From Bog-113 sp963752695 (lineage in GTDB: Bacteria > Acidobacteriota > Terriglobia > Bryobacterales > Bryobacteraceae): 64,000 nucleotides of DNA. Below the pieces are notes generated by a model. That model saw nothing but the letters and a program-made list of their open reading frames with translations. It had not been told where the DNA came from and did not search any database. The stretch lies in NCBI GenBank assembly GCA_963752695.1, contig CAVVZB010000001.1, positions 496,001 through 560,000 on the forward strand, written 5' to 3'. A program made the translations under genes and the position numbers. Positions 8,476-16,386 of this stretch are shown here, one piece after another (positions within the stretch are counted from its first letter, which is position 1; each line of letters begins with the position of its first letter).

Positions 8476-10068
8476 TTGCGCGCACTGGTTTCCATCCTAT
8501 TTGTCTCGCTAGCCGTGTTACTAGCGGGCGGAGCTGCTACTGTTCCCATGACGATGGCCGAGCAGGACCGCGTGAGTCACATCCGCTCGCAGGACGAAGC
8601 GACTTACTCCCGCGTTGCGCTTGAAATTGTTAGCACAGGAGACTGGCTAACCCCGCATATCCTCGGCCGCATGTTCCTGCAAAAACCCCCGTTCCTTTAT
8701 TGGTTGGTGGCACTCGCGGTGAAGCTGTTCGGCGTCTCTCCGTGGGTCTTGCGGTTACCGAGCCTACTAGCCGGAGCGCTCGGAATTGCGGTCACCGCGG
8801 CCTGGTGCCGCCGCATCGGGCCTGGCATGTTTGCCGGAGCGCTCTTTCTTCTTGGCGATACTCCATGGCAGACAATGAGCCACCTCGTGATGATGGACGC
8901 ATTAGTCGCCTGCCTGATCCTGCTTGCTCTCTGGTTTGTGCTTGACGACCCAGGGCTGCAGCGGCCACGATCGATCGCTGGCTTCGGCGTCTTTACCGCG
9001 GCGGCTATCTTAACCAAGAGCGTTGCGGGAGTGATCCCGATCCTGGTGCTTCTGTTATTCGCCGCGCTTACCCGGGCCATCCCTTGGCGTAGACTTCTTT
9101 TGGCTTTGAGCGTCGTTGTTCTAGTTGCCGCGCCCTGGCACGTATACCAAATCGTCATCCATCCGGAATGGTTCACCACGGAGTACATCGCGAACCAGCT
9201 TTTCGGATTTGGCCTGCATCCACCCGCGCAACCCACGTCGGAATCGCCCTGGTGGTTCTACGCGCGCCGGCTCTTCCTTAATGATCCTGTCTTGACAATT
9301 GGCGCTCTGCTCGCCGTGCCGGTATTAGTTGCCGCTATGCGCCGGCACGACATACCCGCGCTGCTGCTCTCCTGCTGGCTGGCTATTGTGTTACTCGCCA
9401 TGATGGCGTTCCAATCCCGCAGCTTTCTCTACGCCATTCTGCTCCTCGTGCCGATGGCGATTCTAGCTTCCGGTTATAGCTGGATTCCGCAGCGCTGGCT
9501 TATCGGCCTGCTGCTCGCCGCCGCTGTCCTGAAAATCGCGGTGCCCGGATATTGGTCGCCCGCGTTTCCGACCGATGAGTCGCTTGCTCCGCTGCGCGCT
9601 TATGCCGCCCGCCATCGGCCAAATGAGTTGATCATTGTTCAACCCGATGATGAGTTCTTTTCCATGTTGCAGCCCATCGCCGGCGTGCGATATGTCTTTC
9701 TCGACAGTACCGGCGCCTTACAGCGCTACGCCCCGCATCTGGCATGGCTGGGCATCACCATGACCGCATCCGAATTCCTACATTACGATCAAGTGGAAGC
9801 CAGCTACCTTGCGCGTCTGCGAAGTTGGCGACTGAACGATCCGGACCCGCTGGCGACGTCGATCTCCGCAGCATCACCCGCCGAAATCGCGGCCATGATC
9901 CAAGCGCGCCCCACGAGCGATTTCTATTTACCCGATGCGCTCGTGCCGCGCGACACTCCGATCGCGCCAATACGGACGGGGCGGGGTAGAGCCTTTCTGC
10001 TTGCTCCAAACGCGCCGATACATGGCCGGCCACAACTGCTGCCCGCTGGGTTGGATAACCGCTTGTGA
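8476..10068 (+). CDS. ArnT/PMT-type membrane glycosyltransferase
   Basis: Integral membrane transferase of the ArnT/dolichyl-phosphate-mannose (GT83-like) superfamily, which moves a sugar from a polyprenyl-phosphate carrier to an acceptor outside the cytoplasmic membrane. The 530-residue protein has an N-terminal helix, then the first-loop acid pair in IRSQDEATYSRVALEIV and the KPPFLYWLVALAVKLFG motif typical of the family. About ten further hydrophobic segments follow, then a soluble C-terminal part. The TTG start at 8476 is 1 base after the radical SAM stop, and the end overlaps the next gene. The adjacent GT2 enzyme is a plausible source of the polyprenyl-linked sugar. Confidence 0.85.
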   Translation: MRALVSILFVSLAVLLAGGAATVPMTMAEQDRVSHIRSQDEATYSRVALEIVSTGDWLTPHILGRMFLQKPPFLYWLVALAVKLFGVSPWVLRLPSLLAGALGIAVTAAWCRRIGPGMFAGALFLLGDTPWQTMSHLVMMDALVACLILLALWFVLDDPGLQRPRSIAGFGVFTAAAILTKSVAGVIPILVLLLFAALTRAIPWRRLLLALSVVVLVAAPWHVYQIVIHPEWFTTEYIANQLFGFGLHPPAQPTSESPWWFYARRLFLNDPVLTIGALLAVPVLVAAMRRHDIPALLLSCWLAIVLLAMMAFQSRSFLYAILLLVPMAILASGYSWIPQRWLIGLLLAAAVLKIAVPGYWSPAFPTDESLAPLRAYAARHRPNELIIVQPDDEFFSMLQPIAGVRYVFLDSTGALQRYAPHLAWLGITMTASEFLHYDQVEASYLARLRSWRLNDPDPLATSISAASPAEIAAMIQARPTSDFYLPDALVPRDTPIAPIRTGRGRAFLLAPNAPIHGRPQLLPAGLDNRL

Positions 10069-10829
10069 CCGAATCCCGGCCCCGGCGCCGTTCCACCGTC
10101 CGCATTGTGCTTCCCGCGTTCAATGAGGCCGGTAACATCGCCGGGTTGATCAATAGCATCGCCCATGCGATGGAGGACGAGTGGTTCTCCTACTGCATTG
10201 TCGTGGTGGACGACGGCAGCACCGACGAGACGTTTCAAGTCGCCGACTCATTCCGCCAGACGCTTCCGCTTTCGATACTCCGCCACCAGAGCAACCAAGG
10301 TCTCGGCGCAACGTTGCGCGACGGCTTAATCTATACCTTAAAATCCCTCGAAGACGACGACATTGTGATCACGATGGATGCGGACGCGACACACTCGCCC
10401 GGGCTAATTCTGCAGATGACCCGTAAGATCCGCGAAGGGCACGACCTTGTAATTGCGTCGCGCTTCCGCCCAGGGTCGCGCACTTACGGCGTACCCATAA
10501 TTCGCCGCTTCTTAAGCGTGGCGGCATGCGTGGCGCTGCGGTTGGCCTTCCCGTTCTCCGGTGTACGCGACTTCACGTGCGGCTTTCGCGCCTATCGTGG
10601 TGGAGCGCTCAAGATGGTTGCCGGACACTACGGCGACAAGTTAGTAGATACCGAAGGCTTCCAATGCATGGTCGATATCCTGCTGAAATTCCACCGGCTG
10701 GATATGATCATCGGAGAAGTCCCAATGGTATTGCGTTACGATCTGAAATCTGGCGCAAGTAAGATGCGTGTCTGGTCAACCGCGTGGGGCACGTTGGGCC
10801 AACTAATCAAACATCGCCGTGGGCATTAG
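10065..10829 (+). CDS. Family 2 glycosyltransferase, polyprenyl-phosphate mannose synthase-like
   Basis: GT-A fold transferase resembling dolichol/polyprenyl-phosphate mannose synthase. The 254-residue protein has the N-terminal VLPAFNEAGNIAGLI, the nucleotide-sugar motif VVVDDGSTDETFQVAD, and the metal-binding MDADATHSPG. There is no C-terminal membrane domain. The GTG start at 10065 overlaps the TGA of the ArnT-like gene (GTGA), a sign of coupled translation. Together they suggest a two-step route: this enzyme charges the lipid carrier, and the ArnT-like enzyme transfers the sugar. The sugar itself is unknown. Confidence 0.9.
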   Translation: MTESRPRRRSTVRIVLPAFNEAGNIAGLINSIAHAMEDEWFSYCIVVVDDGSTDETFQVADSFRQTLPLSILRHQSNQGLGATLRDGLIYTLKSLEDDDIVITMDADATHSPGLILQMTRKIREGHDLVIASRFRPGSRTYGVPIIRRFLSVAACVALRLAFPFSGVRDFTCGFRAYRGGALKMVAGHYGDKLVDTEGFQCMVDILLKFHRLDMIIGEVPMVLRYDLKSGASKMRVWSTAWGTLGQLIKHRRGH

Positions 10830-12148
10830 TTCGATTCCGCGGCCGGCCGATAAAAGCCTCCACCCACGCCGCGCATGATCTTCCCCCATAGCGCTTGGCC
10901 GAGTTCGTGCATGTCCGCTTCGTTGTGAGGAATCACTTGGAGGTGCAAGCCCGCCATCTCATCCTCGCTGCCCGCGCCCCACGTCACGCGCTCCGGCGGA
11001 TGATGCACGTTGCGTACATTGCGGTTGGAGTTGTCATAAGTGAACTCCATATGAACGGTTGTCCCGGCGGGAAGTTGGAATGGTTTCGCATAACGATATT
11101 GCGCCTGCCATTGGAAGTCCCAATCGGGAATCCACAGCAACCAGCGCCTGCCGCCATTCGGCAAAATGGCCCAACCCTTCATGTCGCGGCAGATATAGTG
11201 AGCATGCGGGATGATACCGGCCACTTCCACGGCGACGGGAAGTTCGAAGCTTTCGCGCACCTTGTACTCACTATCACCGGCGGGAATGTCAATCCGGTTT
11301 GAGCCTAAAGCCACATCCATGAGGGCGCGCGTGGGCGGCTTCGAGGCATAGTAGAGCGCGATTGACGGGTTGACCGTCTCGGCTTTGCCGGTGGGATGAA
11401 AATGTAATTGGATCACCAGCCGCGCGCCTTGCGGAATGTGCGTTGCAGTGCCTGGAGGCATGGTGGCCGCACTTGCTCCAGGCGACCAACCGCCCAGTGC
11501 GCCGCTGGGAAAGAAGCCCGGTGTTCCGAAGCATTCGTAAGGCTCCAGACCCGGCGATTGTCTGCGCGCATCCACGAAGATTAAGGCATGGTGTAGAACC
11601 TGCGTGAGACCCGGTGCAAACTCGAACGCGCGCACGTAGTGTTCGCCACCCAGTTGGATCGGCATCACGAAGCAGCGATATTGATCGGGTCCGTCCGCGG
11701 ATACTAAATACGGCTTAGGAAGCGTGACGACCGCATCCGGCGGACCAAGCTGCCATCCAGATGCAAAGCGGGAAGGTTCCTTCTGAGCGGCTGATGACGG
11801 CCCCCGCGGAGTTCCCTGTTTGGCCCACCGCTCGATCAATGCGATTTGAGCGTCGGTCAAGTGGTTGTCGCCCTGGAACTCGCCATATCCGTGCGCCGGT
11901 TTCCATGGCGGCATATAACGCGCGCGGGTTACGGACGTGACCAGTTGAATTCGCCTGCTAACGTCTTCGTAGGTGAGTAAGGGGAACGGCGCGGGTTGGC
12001 CGGGGCGATGACAGCCGGCGCAATGCTGCCGCACGATAGGGGCGATATCGCGTGTCCATGTCACCGGATCGCTAACCGGCGCCTGTTTCGCGGCGAGTAC
12101 ATGAGTCACGAAAGCAAAAAAAAGGATCGCAATAGCCCGGAAGTGCAC
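10826..12148 (-). CDS. Secreted cytochrome c / copper type II monooxygenase-like fusion
   Basis: A 440-residue exported protein with a signal peptide (AIAILFFAFVTHVLAA), then a heme-c motif C43-A-G-C46-H47 in QHCAGCHRPGQ. The remainder resembles the two copper domains of peptidylglycine hydroxylating/dopamine monooxygenases: LTQVLHHALIFVD, the QLHFHPTG pair, and IIPHAHYICRDMKGW. A late Met (EDEMAGLHLQ) could be the last copper ligand. The heme could feed electrons to copper directly, replacing ascorbate; that is inference. It converges with the GT2 gene, overlapping by 4 bases. Acidobacteria and planctomycetes carry many such secreted fusions. The substrate is unknown. Confidence 0.8.
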   Translation of the reverse strand: MHFRAIAILFFAFVTHVLAAKQAPVSDPVTWTRDIAPIVRQHCAGCHRPGQPAPFPLLTYEDVSRRIQLVTSVTRARYMPPWKPAHGYGEFQGDNHLTDAQIALIERWAKQGTPRGPSSAAQKEPSRFASGWQLGPPDAVVTLPKPYLVSADGPDQYRCFVMPIQLGGEHYVRAFEFAPGLTQVLHHALIFVDARRQSPGLEPYECFGTPGFFPSGALGGWSPGASAATMPPGTATHIPQGARLVIQLHFHPTGKAETVNPSIALYYASKPPTRALMDVALGSNRIDIPAGDSEYKVRESFELPVAVEVAGIIPHAHYICRDMKGWAILPNGGRRWLLWIPDWDFQWQAQYRYAKPFQLPAGTTVHMEFTYDNSNRNVRNVHHPPERVTWGAGSEDEMAGLHLQVIPHNEADMHELGQALWGKIMRGVGGGFYRPAAESN

Positions 12149-12186
12149 GTTTCCCTACTTTACGTTCTTATCGCTTGCCCATAGCT

Positions 12187-12351
12187 ATGGAAACCGTGGT
12201 ATCTATAGATTTGAATCCACTGGCGGGCACCGAATCCGTCACTTTTGTTTCGGCCCTTCCTTACCCAGTCCTTCAGGAATTCCATTCGATTGCCAACCGA
12301 TTGTTTGCAGGCGACGGGCAAGCACGAAACCTTTTCAAGCTCAAGGAGTAA
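12187..12351 (+). CDS. Small hypothetical protein, 54 residues
   Basis: A short open frame from ATG at 12187 to TAA at 12349-12351. The translation begins METVVSIDLNPLAGTESV and ends QARNLFKLKE; it has balanced, protein-like composition, no membrane segment and no known motif. The ribosome binding site of the following gene (AAGGAG, 12343-12348) lies in its last codons, an arrangement seen in coupled gene pairs. No strong ribosome binding site is visible before its own start. I do not recognise the family. Confidence 0.5.
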   Translation: METVVSIDLNPLAGTESVTFVSALPYPVLQEFHSIANRLFAGDGQARNLFKLKE

Positions 12352-12360
12352 CCATTCTGC

Positions 12361-12867
12361 ATGGACGCTGACCGCAAGTATTCTCAACGCGGCTATCAGG
12401 ATAATAACCGGACCGATCGCCGCACGGGCAGCGGTCACGGGGAACAGTCCAAACCTTCCGGTCCACGGCCGCCGCTCGATGTCACGGGTCCTCGGCTCCC
12501 CCGGCTGGTGCAAAACGTAACCGCGTCGCGCTGCTTCAGTTGCTCGGCGCTGTTGCCCCCGGGAACCGATTTCACGGGGACTTGTCCCAAGTGCGCGGCG
12601 CAACTGCATTGCTGTAAACAATGCACGCATTTCGAACCGTCCACGCGGTTCCAATGCGTCAAGCCCGTTCCCGTCCGTATTCCCTTGAAGGATCAACGCA
12701 ACGAATGCCCCTTGTTTTCGCCACGCGTCACCGTGGCGCGGGACACCTCGAGTTCGTCGAACGGTTTCGCCTCGGGATCCCGCGGAGCTTCGGATAGCAT
12801 TCTGGCATCGCCGCCGCGGAATGCGAACGATGCCAAGAGCGCCTTCGAGCGCTTATTCAAAAAGTAA
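12361..12867 (+). CDS. Hypothetical zinc-ribbon protein
   Basis: A 168-residue soluble protein of unknown role. The first 50 residues are polar and disordered. The centre holds two CxxC pairs forming a zinc ribbon: CFSCSALLPPGTDFTGTCPKC at about residues 58-78 has its cysteines spaced C-x2-C-x15-C-x2-C. A further cysteine group follows (HCCKQCTHFEPS, FQCVKP, NECPLF), perhaps a second metal site. The C-terminus ends AKSAFERLFKK. It has a good ribosome binding site (AAGGAG, 12 bases upstream). It may be co-transcribed with the 54-residue gene before it. Confidence 0.8.
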   Translation: MDADRKYSQRGYQDNNRTDRRTGSGHGEQSKPSGPRPPLDVTGPRLPRLVQNVTASRCFSCSALLPPGTDFTGTCPKCAAQLHCCKQCTHFEPSTRFQCVKPVPVRIPLKDQRNECPLFSPRVTVARDTSSSSNGFASGSRGASDSILASPPRNANDAKSAFERLFKK

Positions 12868-12896
12868 GCGCGGGCCGCCGGCGTAGACGTGCGATC

Positions 12897-14228
12897 TCAC
12901 AGCACGTCTTCCGACCACGATTCCAGAACCTGCTTGACCTTGGCGGTGAATTGATCCGCCAGCGCGCCATCTACCAAACGGTGGTCGAAAGTTAGCGCCA
13001 GATAAGCCTGTGAGCGAATGGCGATCGCGTCATCGATCACGACCGGAACTTTCTCCACCGTGCCGACCCCTAAGATGGCAACCTGTGGCTGATTGATGAT
13101 CGGCGTCGCAAAGACACTGCCGAAGCTTCCGAAGTTGGTGATGGAGAACGTGCCACCCTGAATCTCATCGGGCTTGAGCTGACGCGAGCGGGCGCGGGCC
13201 GCCAAGTCGACAATCGAGCGCTGCAATCCGAGGACGTTCTTCTCATCGGCATTGCGGATCACCGGAACGATGAGTCCGTTCTCGAGAGCCACTGCGATGC
13301 CGACGTTGATCTCGTTATGGAAGAGGATATTCGCGCCATCGATCGACGCGTTCAGCAGCGGATAGGTGCGCAGAGCTTCCACCGTGGCGCGGGTCACGAA
13401 CGGCAGGAACGTGAGAGACATGCCGTAGCGGGAAGCGAAGTCGTCCTTGTGGCGGGCGCGCATCTTGGCGACGCGGGTCATATCCACGCGGTGCACGGTG
13501 GTGACATGCGGTGAAATGCGCTTGGAGGCCAGCATATGCTCGGCAATCTTGAGGCGCATGTTGCTTAGTGGTTCGGTGCGGGTCTTGGGTCCGGACGACG
13601 CGGCCGGCGGCACGAAGGATGTATTTGCCGGAGGCACGGACGGAACAGGTTGCGCGGCTGCTGGAGCGGGAGCTGGTGCGGAAGGCGCCGCTGTTACCGC
13701 GACCGGCGCGGATGCAGCCGCTTTCGGTGCTCCCTGGGCGAGGTAGGCTTCCAGATCCTGCTTCGTGACTCGTCCACCCGCGCCGGTCCCGGAAACTTTG
13801 CTCAGATCGATATTGCTCTCGCGGGCCATCTTCCGAACCAGTGGAGATAGCGGTCCGGCAGGCTCGGCGGGGGCTGCTTGAGTAGCCGCCGGAGTCGCCG
13901 CAGCTTGGGGTGCTTGAGTAGCCGGAGGAGCTTCCGCAGTTTTCGTTTCGGCTGTAGGCTGTTGCGCCGCAGGAGGGGCAGCAGCCGCACCACCTGCCTC
14001 CTGAACGCGCGCCACCACTGTATTGATGCCGACCGTCTTGCCTTCTTCGACCAGTACTTCGCTCAGAACGCCCGCGATTGGCGACGGGATCTCGGTGTCC
14101 ACTTTATCGGTCGAGATCTCGAATAGCGGTTCGTCCCGCTCGACGGTGTCTCCGATCTTCTTCAGCCATCGTGTGAGCGTGCCTTCGACGATACTCTCGC
14201 CCATCTGGGGCATTACTACGTCTGCCAT
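12897..14228 (-). CDS. Dihydrolipoamide acyltransferase (E2) of a 2-oxo acid dehydrogenase complex
   Basis: Core E2 enzyme that transfers acyl groups from its lipoyl arm to CoA. The lipoyl domain spans residues 1-75 with the lipoylated K42 in ISTDKVDTEIPSP. Then come an Ala/Pro-rich linker, a subunit-binding domain (LSPLVRKMARESNIDLSKV), a second flexible linker, and the catalytic domain ending with the active-site motif FDHRLVDGALADQF. Length is 443. It is the last gene of a lipoamide operon after lpdA and lipB. No E1 gene lies nearby, so whether the complex is pyruvate, 2-oxoglutarate or branched-chain specific cannot be decided here. Confidence 0.93.
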   Translation of the reverse strand: MADVVMPQMGESIVEGTLTRWLKKIGDTVERDEPLFEISTDKVDTEIPSPIAGVLSEVLVEEGKTVGINTVVARVQEAGGAAAAPPAAQQPTAETKTAEAPPATQAPQAAATPAATQAAPAEPAGPLSPLVRKMARESNIDLSKVSGTGAGGRVTKQDLEAYLAQGAPKAAASAPVAVTAAPSAPAPAPAAAQPVPSVPPANTSFVPPAASSGPKTRTEPLSNMRLKIAEHMLASKRISPHVTTVHRVDMTRVAKMRARHKDDFASRYGMSLTFLPFVTRATVEALRTYPLLNASIDGANILFHNEINVGIAVALENGLIVPVIRNADEKNVLGLQRSIVDLAARARSRQLKPDEIQGGTFSITNFGSFGSVFATPIINQPQVAILGVGTVEKVPVVIDDAIAIRSQAYLALTFDHRLVDGALADQFTAKVKQVLESWSEDVL

Positions 14229-14243
14229 GCGGGTACTCTCCGG

Positions 14244-14936
14244 TTAATGAGCCAGCGCGATGGCCGGCTCGGAATCAAATGCTGTGTGCGAAACCTGATG
14301 TAAATCGAAATCGAAAATGCGCGCGAAGTGGATGGAGATGCGCTCCACCACATTGTTCCACTTGGCGTCAGAACCTAGCGCGAGCATGGATGTCACGGGC
14401 TTAGTGAGCCCGCAGGGAACGATGTATTGAAAGAAACTTAAGTCGGGATCGAGGTTCAACGCGAAGCCATGTGAAGTCACCCAGCGGCTAAGATGGACGC
14501 CGATCGCCGCTACTTTAGCATCGCCTACCCACACGCCGGTCAGCCCGGCAATCCTGCCGGCGGTGATTCCAAAATCGGCCAGCGTGTCGATCAAAGTCTG
14601 TTCCAATGCTCGAACATACTTATGGACATCGCGCTTCCATTCGCGTAGGTCGAGAATCGGATAGCCCACGATTTGTCCCGGCCCGTGATAAGTGACATCG
14701 CCGCCGCGATCGGTTTCATGAAAGCGGATTCCGGAGCGTTCCAGAATTTCGGCACTCGCCAGGAGATTCTCTTCATGTCCGTTGCGGCCAACCGTAATCA
14801 CGTGAGGATGTTCCACGATCAGGAACTGATCCGGAATCTGTCCGGCTTTGCGCTGGTCTACCAAACGCTGCTGCAAGCGGAACGCATCGTTCCACTCCAT
14901 GAGCCCGGATTCGCGCAGATCGCAGCGGCGTCGCAT
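14244..14936 (-). CDS. lipB: Octanoyl-[acyl-carrier-protein]:protein N-octanoyltransferase LipB
   Basis: Moves octanoate from acyl carrier protein to the target lysine of lipoyl domains, the first step of lipoate synthesis. The 230-residue protein shows the family blocks RGGDVTYHGPGQIVGYPI and KVAAIGVHLSRWVTSHGFA, with the catalytic Lys, and the catalytic Cys in YIVPCGLTKPVTSM. It lies between lpdA (15 bases upstream) and E2 (15 bases downstream). The enzyme that prepares E2 for lipoylation is thus made together with its substrate. An inner ATG at residue 13 would drop the start of the fold, so the longer start is preferred. Confidence 0.95.
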   Translation of the reverse strand: MRRRCDLRESGLMEWNDAFRLQQRLVDQRKAGQIPDQFLIVEHPHVITVGRNGHEENLLASAEILERSGIRFHETDRGGDVTYHGPGQIVGYPILDLREWKRDVHKYVRALEQTLIDTLADFGITAGRIAGLTGVWVGDAKVAAIGVHLSRWVTSHGFALNLDPDLSFFQYIVPCGLTKPVTSMLALGSDAKWNNVVERISIHFARIFDFDLHQVSHTAFDSEPAIALAH

Positions 14937-14951
14937 CGCGGCAGCTAAGTT

Positions 14952-16343
14952 CTAGGCGTTGATCTGCAGGCCGTCCACCGCGTTAAAGGCTTCACCAACG
15001 GCCTCATAGATCGTGGGGTGCGCGTGGATGGTGTGCATCATCGTGGCGACGGTGGCTTCCGCTTCCATGGCCGTAACCACTTCGCCGATCAGCTCATACG
15101 CCTGCGGACCGATGATATGCACGCCGAGGATTTCGCCGTAAGTCTCGTCTTCAATGACCTTCACGAAGCCATCGTGGATACCGAGAATGGTGGCCTTGCT
15201 GTTTGCTGCGAAAGGAAACTTGCCGACTTTCACCTTATAGCCCTGAGCGCGCGCCTGCGCTTCAGTCAAACCTACGCTGCCAATTCCGGGCTCGGTGTAT
15301 GTTGCGGCGGGAATGCGATTTCGATGGATTGGAATCGCTTCCTTGCCCGCAATCTTGGCGACGGCGAGAAGACCTTGCGCGGTGGCGACGTGCGCCAACT
15401 GCGGGGTGCCCGCCACGATATCGCCGATCGCGTAGACGTTCGGCTCATCGGTCTGCATGAACTGATTGACTTTGACAAAGCCGCGTTCCACCTGCACTTT
15501 GGTGTTCTCTAAACCGATATTGGCTGTGTTCGGAGCGCGGCCCACGGCGACCAGGAGCTTCTCGGCTTCGGTCTCTTCGGTCTTGCCATTAGCCAGCGTC
15601 ACGGTCATCTCGACACCGGTCGCGGTCTTGCGAATGTTCTCGCATTTGGCACCGGTCTCCATGCGGATACCGGCTTTCTTGAACACGCGCAGAAGCTCTT
15701 TGGAGATCTCTTCATCCTCCACGGGAACCACGCGGGGCAGCATCTCAAATACCTGAACCTTGGACCCGAACTTACTGAACATGGACGCGAACTCAACGCC
15801 CACCGCGCCCGCGCCAATCACATTCAGTGTCTTCGGAACGGTCTTCAATTGCAGGATTTCGATGTTCGACATGATCGAATCATCGGCCGGCAAGCCAGGC
15901 AGCGTTCGTGCTTCGGAGCCGGTGGCCAGCAGGATATTCTTGGCCTCGTAAGTCTCCACACCCTTATCCGACTTCACCTCGATCTTGCCTCCGCCCTTGA
16001 GCGTGGCGACACCCCGGATGACATCGATCTTATTCTTCTTCATCAGAAAATCGATGCCCTTGGAATGCTTGGTGACAATGCCATCCTTGCGTTCCATCAC
16101 TTTGGGGAAGTTCAGGACGGGGTTTTCTACCGTGATTCCTTCGGCTTCAGAGTGCTGCACGTGAGTCCAGACTTCGGCCGTATGCAAGAGGCTCTTGGTC
16201 GGGATACATCCCACCAGCAGGCAGGTGCCGCCGAGGCGCGGCTGCCGTTCAATGAGCGCGGTCTTCAACCCATACTGGCCGGCGCGCACGGCTGCGGAGT
16301 AGCCGCCAGGGCCACTGCCAATCACAATCAAATCGTATGCCAC
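14952..16343 (-). CDS. lpdA: Dihydrolipoyl dehydrogenase (E3)
   Basis: FAD disulfide reductase that re-oxidises the lipoyl arm of E2 and passes electrons to NAD. The 463-residue protein has the FAD motif LIVIGSGPGGYSAAVRAGQYG, the redox disulfide GGTCLLVGCIPTKSLLH at about residues 38-54, the NAD motif NVIGAGAVGVEFASMFSKFG, and the C-terminal His/Glu pair in HTIHAHPTIYEAVGEAF. The redox motif reads CLLVGC where CLNVGC is most common; the two cysteines are intact. It is the first gene of the lpdA-lipB-E2 operon and is divergent from the POTRA gene by 43 bases. Confidence 0.96.
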   Translation of the reverse strand: MAYDLIVIGSGPGGYSAAVRAGQYGLKTALIERQPRLGGTCLLVGCIPTKSLLHTAEVWTHVQHSEAEGITVENPVLNFPKVMERKDGIVTKHSKGIDFLMKKNKIDVIRGVATLKGGGKIEVKSDKGVETYEAKNILLATGSEARTLPGLPADDSIMSNIEILQLKTVPKTLNVIGAGAVGVEFASMFSKFGSKVQVFEMLPRVVPVEDEEISKELLRVFKKAGIRMETGAKCENIRKTATGVEMTVTLANGKTEETEAEKLLVAVGRAPNTANIGLENTKVQVERGFVKVNQFMQTDEPNVYAIGDIVAGTPQLAHVATAQGLLAVAKIAGKEAIPIHRNRIPAATYTEPGIGSVGLTEAQARAQGYKVKVGKFPFAANSKATILGIHDGFVKVIEDETYGEILGVHIIGPQAYELIGEVVTAMEAEATVATMMHTIHAHPTIYEAVGEAFNAVDGLQINA

Positions 16344-16386
16344 TACGTCCTATTTTACATTGGCGCGCTTCTAGAATAATGAAGGT

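Noticed and set aside
12160..12696. 178-codon minus-strand frame
   Set aside because: It overlaps two better plus-strand genes and has an arginine-rich shadow composition.
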